Positions 29,615 through 36,922 of a stretch of 64,000 bases of DNA are shown piece by piece. Position 1 is the stretch's first letter. The number at the start of each line of letters is the position of its first letter. Origin of the DNA: Planctomycetota bacterium (GTDB lineage Bacteria > Planctomycetota > Planctomycetia > Pirellulales > Pirellulaceae); contig CAUJHS010000076.1 of assembly GCA_963204915.1 (NCBI GenBank), forward strand, positions 1 to 64,000. The letters run 5' to 3'. The translations under genes were made by a program, and so were the position numbers. A model generated the notes under the pieces. The model ran no database searches. It was not told where the DNA came from and saw only the letters and a program-made list of their open reading frames with translations.

Positions 29615-29673
29615 CTCCAGTTTTTGCGACAACGTGATTTCCTCGCCCAACAATTCGTGTAGCGAAATTGTCA

Positions 29674-29705
29674 GGCGGTGCAGTCCGACCGCCCGTTGAC
29701 GGGCG
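29674..29705. promoter_or_regulatory. Overlapping inverted repeats upstream of psd
   Basis: GGCGGT (29674-29679) can pair with ACCGCC (29688-29693). CGCCCGT (29690-29696) can pair with ACGGGCG (29699-29705). The two hairpins share bases 29690-29693, so only one can form at a time. They lie between the small membrane protein and psd. A terminator or leader regulation is possible; no U-tract follows. Confidence 0.3.
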
Positions 29706-29779
29706 CCGGGTCTGTCCGTTCTGATAGATGTAACGATTCAATTAACCCACCGTGAATTTTCCCTTCCCGCTTCTTGCGC

Positions 29780-30772
29780 ATGGAGCAAGACTGTACGACT
29801 TCTCGCATGGGTAACGCACCCACGACCCCTGACGCTGTGCGCGCGCCAATCGAAGCCATCGATCCACAGATTACGTCGATTCAGCCTGGTGGGGGGGTGT
29901 GCATGCGTCTAGAACTGGCGTGGGGGCGCATTCGGCGCGCCTACTTGAAGGCGTTTCGGCGCGGCTACGTTGATCGTATGAGGACGTTGCGGCGCGGCGA
30001 TTACAATCCCTGCCCCCATGAAGTGCTTGACCCGCGCGATTTGAAGTTTTATCGCAATCAAGGCGGTTATTGGTGGGACCGTGCATATGACCCATTTGTA
30101 TGGCGTGACCGACTACCCTTCGCGAGGGACGGGCTCGCCGAATTAGTGCTATTCGGCGGAACGGCGGTTGTTGCAACTCTCTTAGTGGCATTGGTTTCCA
30201 TCCCGGCAGCTATTGTGCCAGGCCTTCTGGCGCTCGAGTTTTTCTGGTTTTTCAGAGATCCTCGCCGAACGCCTCCGCCGGGGAAGGATCTTGTCCTGGC
30301 GCCTGCGGACGGGAAAGTTGTGTCGATCGAATCAATCCCTTACGACGAATTCATTGGCGGGCCCGCCGTGTTAGTCGGTGTCTTTCTTTCGATCTTTAAC
30401 GTACACATTAACCGAGCGCCGATTAACTCGCGTATTATTGGAATGACTTACCGTCGTGGGAAATTTCTCAACGCGCTCCTACCCGAATCGGCCCGCGAAA
30501 ACGAACGAATGACCTTGCGTTTGGAGGCGAACGAAGCACCACATCGACGCTTTGTCGTCCGGCAGATCGCCGGCGCGCTCGCCCGACGCATTGTATGCAC
30601 GGTTTCACCTGGAGAGGATATTGAAGCGGGCGCGAGATTCGGCATGATTAAATTGGGTTCACGGACGGAATTAGTCCTACCCGCCGAGAATGGATTGGCG
30701 ATGGAGGTGCGCGTTGGCGACCACATCAAGGCAGGTGTCACGATTGTTGCGAGATTTAAGAGCGAAAATTAA
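29780..30772 (+). CDS. psd: Phosphatidylserine decarboxylase (archaeal-type)
   Basis: From ATG 29780 the product is 330 residues; an in-frame TTG lies 6 bases before, and ATG 29903 is also possible because conservation seems to start there. The C-terminal catalytic part is clear: FFRDPRRTPPPGKDLVLAPADGKVV, FLSIFNVHINRAPI, and FGMIKLGSRTEL, where the Gly-Ser is the self-cleavage site that creates the pyruvoyl cofactor. Two hydrophobic segments near 125-155 give membrane attachment. It converts phosphatidylserine to phosphatidylethanolamine. It is followed after 43 bases by pssA, which makes its substrate. Confidence 0.93.
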   Translation: MEQDCTTSRMGNAPTTPDAVRAPIEAIDPQITSIQPGGGVCMRLELAWGRIRRAYLKAFRRGYVDRMRTLRRGDYNPCPHEVLDPRDLKFYRNQGGYWWDRAYDPFVWRDRLPFARDGLAELVLFGGTAVVATLLVALVSIPAAIVPGLLALEFFWFFRDPRRTPPPGKDLVLAPADGKVVSIESIPYDEFIGGPAVLVGVFLSIFNVHINRAPINSRIIGMTYRRGKFLNALLPESARENERMTLRLEANEAPHRRFVVRQIAGALARRIVCTVSPGEDIEAGARFGMIKLGSRTELVLPAENGLAMEVRVGDHIKAGVTIVARFKSEN

Positions 30773-30815
30773 ATCTTTTTCATCCCGGCCTACGTTTGTT
30801 TAGGGAGTTGCTGCA

Positions 30816-31649
30816 TTGAAGCGACCACACGTCATTGCCGTCGTACCCACGTTACTTACGTTGGGCAACGCCGCTTGCGGTTTCGGCGCCATTACGATCG
30901 CAATGAAGGCCGACTCGGGCATAGCGCCTGAGCAATTGCTCGCGACGGCCGGAATGTTGATTATGGCGGCCATGTTTTTTGATATGATCGATGGCAGTGT
31001 GGCTCGTTTGACCCGGCAAACAAGCGATTTTGGCGCTCAACTCGACAGCCTTTGCGACGCCATCAGCTTTGGCGTCGCTCCCGCATTGCTCGTAGTAAAC
31101 AGTTCATACCATTATCACCCAAGAGTGCTTTGGTGTCTGGCCGTCCTTTTTGTGCTTTGCGTTCTCCTGCGCTTAGCAAGGTTTAATGTCGAAACGGGCG
31201 ACAATGACTCACACACGTCATTTGAAGGTCTTCCGTCGCCTGCCGCGGCAGGGGCGGTCGCATCGTTTGCAATCGCGTCGCCTGGCTTCTTGCGATTGAC
31301 AGAAGCACAGATGCCGGAACGCATGCAAGAGTTGGGCAATTGGCTGATCACCGCGACAAGTCTGTGCCTCCCAGTGCTGGCGATCGTGCTGGGCTGTCTG
31401 ATGGTTTCACGGATTCGCTATCCGCACGTATTTAATCTTGTATTCCGTGGACAGCGAACGTTTCCGCATTTGATACAACTCGTTTTTGCGTTGGTCGCCA
31501 TTTTCGCTTTTCATGAATTGGCTGCCCCCTTGATCTTTCTCTTTTTTGTGCTGGAATCTCCTGTTCGAGCCTTATTATTTGATGTTGTGGCTCGCCGATT
31601 GCAGGGTATTCGCGCCGAGGCACACGAGTTTTTACCTCCAGGTCGATGA
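30816..31649 (+). CDS. pssA: CDP-diacylglycerol-serine O-phosphatidyltransferase
   Basis: This 277-residue membrane protein starts at TTG. The CDP-alcohol phosphotransferase signature DGx2ARx8Gx3Dx3D is present as DGSVARLTRQTSDFGAQLDSLCD near residues 54-77, inside the first hydrophobic block (TLLTLGNAACGFGAITIAM). Several further membrane segments follow (about 95-115, 125-150, 180-205, 220-255). It makes phosphatidylserine from CDP-diacylglycerol and serine. Its place between psd and a methyltransferase defines a phospholipid head-group block. Confidence 0.94.
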   Translation: MKRPHVIAVVPTLLTLGNAACGFGAITIAMKADSGIAPEQLLATAGMLIMAAMFFDMIDGSVARLTRQTSDFGAQLDSLCDAISFGVAPALLVVNSSYHYHPRVLWCLAVLFVLCVLLRLARFNVETGDNDSHTSFEGLPSPAAAGAVASFAIASPGFLRLTEAQMPERMQELGNWLITATSLCLPVLAIVLGCLMVSRIRYPHVFNLVFRGQRTFPHLIQLVFALVAIFAFHELAAPLIFLFFVLESPVRALLFDVVARRLQGIRAEAHEFLPPGR

Positions 31650-31685
31650 TTTCCTCGTCCATCGCATTTATGGTAGGCGTAGGTC

Positions 31686-32387
31686 ATGGCGGAAGTTCAG
31701 CTTCGCTCGCATCAGAGTAAGGTCTATCACCAGTTGGCGGGCTGTTATGAAATGCTGTTTGCGCGATTCTTTCAGAACCGAATCCTGCAAACGATCGATA
31801 CGTTGCGAATGCCTCCCGGAGCCAAGGTGCTCGAAGTCGGTGTCGGCACGGGGCTGTCGTTCGACGCGTATCCTGAACATGCCCACGTGACGGCAATTGA
31901 CCTGTCCAATGAAATGCTCGACCGCGCTCAAAAGAAGCTTGACGCGATGAATTCGAGTCATATCGAACTACGCCAGATGGACGCACTGAAACTCGAATTT
32001 CCTGACGAACATTTCGACTATGTAATGTCGTTCCATGTCATAAGTGTGGTTCCTGACCACCAACGGATGGTACAAGAGATGGTTCGCGTCGCCAAACCCA
32101 ATGCGACCATCGTGATTATCAATCATTTCCGTAGTCCCTCGCCGTGGGTAGCATCCGTGGTCGATCGGTTAGATCCGGTGACACGTCGTTTAGGTTGGCG
32201 CACCACGCTTCGCTTGGAAGACGTGGTTTCATCCGGCCCATTAAAAGTGGAGCGGGTTTACAAGACTTCACGCCGGTCGCTGTTCACCGTAGTCCACGCG
32301 AACAAAGGATGTGAACATAAGCAATTTCAGCGAGACGGAAAGATTGTCTCAACTCCCGCGCTTCACGGCGTGTGCCAAACAAATTAA
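31686..32387 (+). CDS. pmtA: SAM-dependent methyltransferase, probably phosphatidylethanolamine N-methyltransferase
   Basis: This 233-residue soluble class I methyltransferase has motif I VLEVGVGTGLSFDAYPEH near residues 47-64, an acidic motif II ending in TAIDLSNEMLDRAQKKL, and the later strand FDYVMSFHVISVVPDHQRMVQEM. The N terminus SKVYHQLAGCYEMLFARFF resembles the PmtA enzymes of alphaproteobacteria, which methylate phosphatidylethanolamine to phosphatidylcholine. It begins 36 bases after pssA and follows psd, which strongly supports a lipid substrate. A ubiquinone/menaquinone methyltransferase is the main alternative. Confidence 0.78.
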   Translation: MAEVQLRSHQSKVYHQLAGCYEMLFARFFQNRILQTIDTLRMPPGAKVLEVGVGTGLSFDAYPEHAHVTAIDLSNEMLDRAQKKLDAMNSSHIELRQMDALKLEFPDEHFDYVMSFHVISVVPDHQRMVQEMVRVAKPNATIVIINHFRSPSPWVASVVDRLDPVTRRLGWRTTLRLEDVVSSGPLKVERVYKTSRRSLFTVVHANKGCEHKQFQRDGKIVSTPALHGVCQTN

Positions 32388-32431
32388 GCACTCGCGTCTT
32401 GGGGGCTCTCTTTCACGTTTGCCGATTCAAC

Positions 32432-32447
32432 AGGGTCACTTGACCCT
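32432..32447. repeat. Perfect inverted repeat AGGGTCA-CT-TGACCCT
   Basis: A 7-bp perfect palindromic arm pair with a 2-base centre lies 45 bases after the pmtA stop. It is too tight for a usual hairpin loop and looks more like a protein operator, or part of a larger structure with the next repeat. Confidence 0.5.
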
Positions 32448-32451
32448 TAAC

Positions 32452-32476
32452 CTCTTATCAGGTAATACGATAAGAG
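32452..32476 (+). terminator. Hairpin CTCTTATC / GATAAGAG, possible terminator or operator
   Basis: An 8-bp perfect stem with a 9-base loop, directly after the previous inverted repeat. There is no clear U-tract after it (TATTCGTT), so intrinsic termination is uncertain. It separates pmtA from the lysine-rich small gene. Confidence 0.35.
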
Positions 32477-32561
32477 TATTCGTTGTGTGTGGGAGTGGCC
32501 CATCGCGACATCACGCGTCTGTTGTTTATTTGGACTTTAGAAAGTCAAGGAATCTTTTATC

Positions 32562-32735
32562 GTGACCATCGTACGAGTCGGATCGAACGATCAATACGCA
32601 TCGAACTGGGACAGCATTTTTGGCGGAAAGAAGTCGAAAACCGCAGGGGCGTCCGCTTCGAAGAAGACATCGAAAAAGGCGGTCAAAAAGGCGCCCGTCT
32701 CAACGAAGAAGAAGACCGCCAAGAAAAAGAAATAG
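32562..32735 (+). CDS. Small lysine-rich protein, 57 residues
   Basis: GTG start with AAGGA about 10 bases upstream, and TAG stop at 32733-32735. The N terminus MTIVRVGSNDQYASNWDSIF is neutral and protein-like. The rest is Lys/Ala/Ser/Thr-rich (GGKKSKTAG, then KKAVKK and a final KKKTAKKKK), resembling histone H1-like tails. I recall similar short proteins with an N-terminal VRVG...W...FGG segment in planctomycetes, but that is from memory. The tail suggests nucleic-acid binding. The UGA-containing Rdx gene begins 6 bases after its stop, so the two are probably co-transcribed. Confidence 0.7.
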   Translation: MTIVRVGSNDQYASNWDSIFGGKKSKTAGASASKKTSKKAVKKAPVSTKKKTAKKKK

Positions 32736-32741
32736 CATTCA

Positions 32742-32978
32742 ATGAAAATCTGCGTGGAATATTGTTCGCTTTGAAACTACGAACCGCAGGCCGTCAGTCT
32801 GGCGGCCAAATTACTTGCAGAATACAAGCAGAAGATTTCTGGGCTTGAACTTATGCCTTCTTCCGGCGGGTGTTTCGAAGTGACCGTCGGTAATGAACTG
32901 CTCTACTCGAAGCTACTGACGGGCGAATTCCCCGATGAGGATGCCGTTTGCCGTCTTGTCGCCCAGAAGCTGAAGTGA
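32742..32978 (+). CDS. Rdx/SelW-like selenoprotein with in-frame UGA (Sec11)
   Basis: The reading is ATG at 32742, a UGA at 32772-32774, then 67 further codons to TGA 32976-32978. With selenocysteine at UGA the product is 78 residues. It opens MKICVEYCSLUNYEPQAVSL, with a CxxU redox motif at residues 8-11 just after the first beta strand, as in SelW/SelT/SelH (Rdx) proteins. The later segment has SSGGCFEVTV, ELLYSKLLTGEFP and a C-terminal helix, all typical of this thioredoxin-like family of about 70-100 residues. A SECIS-like hairpin lies just after the UGA. Reading UGA as stop gives a useless 10-residue peptide. Probable role: thiol/selenol redox; substrate unknown. Confidence 0.85.
32784..32805 (+). 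promoter_or_regulatory. Candidate bacterial SECIS hairpin
   Basis: Bases 32784-32786 (CCG) pair with 32803-32805 (CGG). G32802 is bulged. 32787-32791 (CAGGC) pairs with 32797-32801 (GTCTG, including one G-U). The apical loop CGTCA (32792-32796) has G as its second base. There are 17 nt between the UGA and the loop. These values fit the published bacterial SECIS model as I remember it: loop about 16-37 nt after UGA and a G among the first two loop bases. SelB would bind here. Confidence 0.75.
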
Positions 32979-33065
32979 CTCGACGTCGCGCAAATGTTTT
33001 GCGAAGTTTTCACTTACGCCTGTTCAAACGAACGGGCGTCATTGGGTCCGATCTTCTTACCGTCG

Positions 33066-35384
33066 TCACCTGGCCGTCTGATTGCTCGGCACATCCGCTA
33101 GAATCGCGGCAACATCGGCGAGGACTTTAACTGCTTCCTCGGGAAATGCATCTCTTTCTGTACTCCAGAAATTGAGTGTCGCCGGTGAAACGTGCGATTT
33201 GAAGGGAATGTGTAAACTTGCGGAAAATGCGGTCCGCATAAAACGCATATCAGGATTCGAAACTTTCGATAAGTCCTGAACGACGACGGGCCTGTCGTGG
33301 TCCACGTAGCTTGCGAGCGCCAACCCTTGCGCGGGAATCTCAGCACCCGCGCCGCCGACCAATCGACGAAATTGTTTCTCCTGCGCAGCGCGTTCGACCT
33401 TGAGCTTCTCGTCACGCACCACAGTCAAGCAGACACGGTCCAATTGAGGGAGAATCTCTCGCAACTTGACAGCGAATCTCTGGAAGTTTTCATCGGACTG
33501 AAACGCCGTTTTCGCCTCCTGTCGGACGTCTTCGTTCAAAAGCTCCTTCGATTGCCTTACGGACTTTAGAAACGTGTCGGTACGCCTTACAGCCGAGGTG
33601 CTTTCGGGAACAATTTCTTCGACGGTCGTCAGGTCGAAATAACCAATCATCATTTCTTCCCAGGTTTGGTCGCCCCAGGTGACATCCTTGGTAGGATCAG
33701 GATTCGCAAGATTTTCCTCCGAGTTATCAAAGTGGGCTACACAGTGAATCTCTGTTCCCTTGGGCAATCGCTTGGGTTCCGGAAATACGTACGAGTTCTG
33801 CCAATTAAAGTCGTATCTGGGAATATCTAGCAACACTTCGCTCTGCCCGTCAGGATACTGGGCCGTGTAGCGAAACGCCTTCCCACGTAAATGCATATGA
33901 GGGAACATCGCCAACATGAGCGAATCCTTCGTGATCGTATACTTCGAATCAACACGATGGTTGTTTGCTCCGGCCGGAATGCGAAACCGACTATTGGCCG
34001 CACTTTGCGTAATAACTTCGCGTTTCACGGTCTTCGGATCGGCAAAGACAAGGCCGACACTGCTCAGGTCGTCTTGGGCGACGCCGTTCGGCGTGTAATG
34101 CATCTGAAACACCAATCGTGAGCCAGCGGGCACCCGCTTCGCAAATCCATCGGGCAAGATTAACGGCATCGCTCCTGGGGCTGTTGCGGTCAACCACGCT
34201 GATTCAAGGTTGTCATGAGAGCGATCTCCACGACCGCCCGGGGGAATTGCCGCGACAATGATATGGTGCACGACAGCTCGATTCCCGGGCCTGCACTCAG
34301 CGGCGCGAATCCACTTATCCTCGGTGAATCCTGGGTCAACGACAAAATACTGATACTTAACTTCACCTTCGGCGGGTACGTGAAACGGTTTGTCAGCCAT
34401 CTGGATCACTTGGTCTGGCTTCCCGATTCGCCACCCTTGAACAAATTGACGCGGTGGCGGCAAATCGGCCGGATCACCTTCCGGCGCCCCAGAATTCACC
34501 CATTGACGAAGCATTTCCTTTTCTTCGTTGGACAACCGCGCATCATTGGAAAACTGACCATGCTCAGGATTGGCATGCCAGGGCGGCATTCGACCGTCTT
34601 GGACGACTTCGAGGATCATTTCAGCCCAGCCGACAACCTCTTCATAATCCGTGAGCGAGAAAGGCGCAATCTCTCCTTCGCGATGGCATTCGATGCAATG
34701 CGCCTGCAGCAAACGGCTGATCTGCTTCGAGTACGTTACGTCAGAATCGCGTTGTTCCTTGAATACGCGGCCAATAAGGCAACCGACGGCCTCGGCGTGC
34801 GATGTGACAACTTCTCGATGCTCGAGCAAGGAGTCGACGGCCTCTGTCAGGTATTCGTGTTTTACTTTAGGGCGCTGCACGCCATAGGTGTATTGATCGT
34901 CAATGCGTCCTTGGTAACGTACGCGGCGTTCGCGATCGAGCACAAACACTTCCGGCGTACGAGCGGCCTCAAAAGAATCAGCCACGGTATTGCCGGGATC
35001 CTTTAGCAAGGGGAATTCGATTTGATTAACTCGTGCAAAGTGCGAAATCTCGGCCAGCGAATCTTGCTGGTTCGAATAAACGCCCACGAATTGCAGCCCA
35101 CGGTCGTTGTATTTCGACTGGATTTCTTTCAATCGGGGGGCATAAAGCCGAACAATTGGACATTCCGTTCCCAGAAAAAGAACAACTACAATCTGACGGT
35201 CACCAAAGTCAGAAAGCCGCCACAGCTTACCGCGATAGTCCTGCAGAGAAAACTCTTGGACCTGCTTTCCAACGGCGTTTTTTCCCTCAAGCGGACCCTC
35301 AGCGCCTTCAGCACCGGGAGCAAATGCCCCCCCAAACAGAGCGCAAATCAAGCCGGCGATAAGTCCAAACCGCACGCACTTCAT
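33066..35384 (-). CDS. Redoxin - CxxCH - copper monooxygenase-like fusion with GAF-like tail
   Basis: This 772-residue secreted protein has a signal peptide at about 1-27. A redoxin domain covers about 35-190 (FSLQDYRGKLWRLSDFGDR, FLGTECPIVRLYAPRL; only one Cys of the usual pair). A heme-type site CIECH is near 231, with DGRMPPWHA after it. A region about 310-600 resembles copper type II ascorbate-dependent monooxygenases: candidate copper ligands are HH (AVVHHIIV), His in FQMHYTPNG, and HMH in FPHMHLRGKAF. The C terminus (about 640-765) reads like a GAF domain (RPVVVQDLS, ASLHIPFKSH, WSTERDAFPEEAVKVLADVA). The first three modules recur in planctomycetes; the tail is less usual. It is convergent with the selenoprotein gene. 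Confidence 0.8.
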   Translation of the reverse strand: MKCVRFGLIAGLICALFGGAFAPGAEGAEGPLEGKNAVGKQVQEFSLQDYRGKLWRLSDFGDRQIVVVLFLGTECPIVRLYAPRLKEIQSKYNDRGLQFVGVYSNQQDSLAEISHFARVNQIEFPLLKDPGNTVADSFEAARTPEVFVLDRERRVRYQGRIDDQYTYGVQRPKVKHEYLTEAVDSLLEHREVVTSHAEAVGCLIGRVFKEQRDSDVTYSKQISRLLQAHCIECHREGEIAPFSLTDYEEVVGWAEMILEVVQDGRMPPWHANPEHGQFSNDARLSNEEKEMLRQWVNSGAPEGDPADLPPPRQFVQGWRIGKPDQVIQMADKPFHVPAEGEVKYQYFVVDPGFTEDKWIRAAECRPGNRAVVHHIIVAAIPPGGRGDRSHDNLESAWLTATAPGAMPLILPDGFAKRVPAGSRLVFQMHYTPNGVAQDDLSSVGLVFADPKTVKREVITQSAANSRFRIPAGANNHRVDSKYTITKDSLMLAMFPHMHLRGKAFRYTAQYPDGQSEVLLDIPRYDFNWQNSYVFPEPKRLPKGTEIHCVAHFDNSEENLANPDPTKDVTWGDQTWEEMMIGYFDLTTVEEIVPESTSAVRRTDTFLKSVRQSKELLNEDVRQEAKTAFQSDENFQRFAVKLREILPQLDRVCLTVVRDEKLKVERAAQEKQFRRLVGGAGAEIPAQGLALASYVDHDRPVVVQDLSKVSNPDMRFMRTAFSASLHIPFKSHVSPATLNFWSTERDAFPEEAVKVLADVAAILADVPSNQTAR

Positions 35385-35419
35385 GACGAGTTACCAGGAA
35401 TGAGAGTGAAGTAGGCAGG

Positions 35420-35457
35420 AAAAAAAGACCGCCCAAACGTTAAACCCCACATGGCGG
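35420..35457 (-). terminator. Rho-independent terminator downstream of efpL
   Basis: On the minus strand, CCGCC (35457-35453) can pair with GGCGG (35433-35429), and a run of seven U follows two bases later (35426-35420). An alternative AAACCC/GGGTTT hairpin (35462-35441) competes for the same bases. It would end the proC-efpL transcript. Confidence 0.5.
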
Positions 35458-35504
35458 GTTTAGGTTTCAACAACCAGCAAAATCCTGCGAGATCTTAACA
35501 GGAA

Positions 35505-36068
35505 TTAGGCCCGCGACAGAAAGTCGCCCGTGCGGGTGTCGACTTTAACGCGTTCGCCCTCGCTCAAGTACTCTGGACCGTGCACCACGAGGCCCGTTTC
35601 CAAAGTAAGCGGCTTAGTCCTGGCCGTGGCCGAATTACCCCGAATCGCGGGGTCGCAGCGCGTGATCGTCAATTCAACCGCCGTCGGCAGTTGAACGCCC
35701 ACGCACTCGTCGTCGTAGATCAGTGCGTATGCGCCTTCTAGTTGTTCGGTAATGTAGGGCGTTTCTCGCTCTATGTCTCCGAGGGCGATTGAGTACTGAT
35801 TGAAGTTTTCTTGATCTAACAAATGCATCTGCTCGGCATCGCGGTACATAAGCTTGACAGGGCGTTTCTCAAAGTTCGCCATCGTTAGCGAATCGGCCCC
35901 CTTGAGCGTAATATCGGTCTTTTGCTGGGTGACAAGATTCCGGCCGCGAAACTTATAAAGCGTGGCCGCACCGCGCGCCGAGGGACTTTGCACCGATACC
36001 GACTCAATCATCACCGGAGCGTCATTGTAGACCACCACAGCCCCTGGCTTGATTTCCTTCGCTTGCAT
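35505..36068 (-). CDS. efpL: Elongation factor P-like protein (EfpL/YeiP)
   Basis: This 187-residue three-domain protein is homologous to EF-P. The tip loop reads QSPSARGAATLYKFRGRNL at residues 27-45, with Arg32 where canonical EF-P has a modified Lys. This is the YeiP/EfpL signature. Domains II and III follow (LTMANFEKRPVKLMYRD, YALIYDDECVGVQLPTAVELTITRCDPA, and the C-terminal YLSEGERVKVDTRTGDFLSRA). It should relieve ribosome stalling at polyproline and related sequences without needing EpmA/EpmB. A second, Lys34-type EF-P lies at 57631. The gene starts 9 bases after the stop of the 161-residue protein. Confidence 0.92.
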   Translation of the reverse strand: MQAKEIKPGAVVVYNDAPVMIESVSVQSPSARGAATLYKFRGRNLVTQQKTDITLKGADSLTMANFEKRPVKLMYRDAEQMHLLDQENFNQYSIALGDIERETPYITEQLEGAYALIYDDECVGVQLPTAVELTITRCDPAIRGNSATARTKPLTLETGLVVHGPEYLSEGERVKVDTRTGDFLSRA

Positions 36069-36077
36069 TGCAGTGCG

Positions 36078-36563
36078 CTACATTAAGGTTCCGGTTTGTG
36101 GGTCGAAGCCCACGCCGTCGCATAGTTTCGCCAGCCGCTCTAAAACAATCAAGAGCGCTCCAGGGTCGAGCATTTCGTCGCCTTCAAAATCGTCGTCGAA
36201 ACCGACTTGCTCAAAGTGGTAAACATCGAATCGAGCATCGCATTGGGCAATTTTCTTGAGCTTGTCGACTTGCCCGACATTGAGCGTCGCCTTGCCGATC
36301 TCTTCAAGCATCTCGTCCAGTTGTTCGCGCACCTCATCGCCGGTCACATACGTGATATCCATTCCTGAGAAATCGTCGGGCGCAAGAACTGTCGCCGACT
36401 CGAACCGCCCGTCGTCGTCGGTACGCACATCGTGAACGCGGTATCGCGACCCCAGTTCCTTAAGAAACTTTTCCATTTGTGTTTTGGATGGGCGCGACTT
36501 TTCGAAAAAGTAAACAAAGTAGGTTTCGCGCCAAGTGTAGCGATCATCTTCAAAGAGCGACAT
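36078..36563 (-). CDS. Conserved-looking protein of unknown function, 161 residues
   Basis: This soluble acidic protein has no signal or membrane segment. It begins SLFEDDRYTWRETYFVYF; the middle is charged (YRVHDVRTDDDGRFESATVLAPDDFSGMDITY region), and the end reads LDPGALLIVLERLAKLCDGVGFDPQTGTLM. I do not recognise the family. Its composition and tight spacing with efpL (9 bases) argue for a real gene. The unit proC, the 76-residue ORF, this gene and efpL looks like one operon, so a link to translation is possible but unproven. Confidence 0.75.
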   Translation of the reverse strand: MSLFEDDRYTWRETYFVYFFEKSRPSKTQMEKFLKELGSRYRVHDVRTDDDGRFESATVLAPDDFSGMDITYVTGDEVREQLDEMLEEIGKATLNVGQVDKLKKIAQCDARFDVYHFEQVGFDDDFEGDEMLDPGALLIVLERLAKLCDGVGFDPQTGTLM

Positions 36564-36688
36564 GTGGCGCCTTTGGGGTAGGCCAGCGCGAAAGGGCGAA
36601 CCGCCCTACGCAAGCAGTAGAAGAAGAGCGACAAGTTTCTATCAATGTAATCGCTACGTGTACGGAGGCCCAGTCCCGTCTGATTCGC

Positions 36689-36919
36689 TTAGGCCCAATC
36701 GCCGCGCCCAGAATCTGAACGCCATTTGCGGAGTGACTTCAAACAATCGTCGCGTTCGTCGCGGCTTGCAAAAAGAGACTCATGTTGGTCAAGTCGGACC
36801 TCGTAACGACCTTCAAATACACAACCATCTTTGCCGCAAAAATGGGGCAATTCCGATATCCAGAGTATGCGATGGAGTAGGACGTGCTTATCGTCAATCA
36901 GACAAAATGTCGAGTCCAT
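36689..36919 (-). CDS. Probable small protein of 76 residues directly after proC
   Basis: The ATG lies 3 bases after the proC stop, which suggests translational coupling. The sequence has credible composition: LIDDKHVLLHRILWISELPHF, then FCGKDGC (a CxxxxC pair), VFEGRYEVRLDQHESLF and SRDERDDCLKSLRKW. I do not recognise a family. The Cys pair could bind metal. No competing gene lies on the other strand. Confidence 0.6.
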   Translation of the reverse strand: MDSTFCLIDDKHVLLHRILWISELPHFCGKDGCVFEGRYEVRLDQHESLFASRDERDDCLKSLRKWRSDSGRGDWA

Positions 36920-36922
36920 GGC

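Noticed and set aside
32483-32848. 121-residue plus-strand ORF over the small-protein region
   Set aside because: Its charged, repetitive content results from reading the Lys-rich gene out of frame; the 57-residue and Rdx frames explain the sequence better.
34215-35006. 263-residue plus-strand ORF
   Set aside because: Lies opposite the redoxin fusion gene, whose motifs on the minus strand are convincing.
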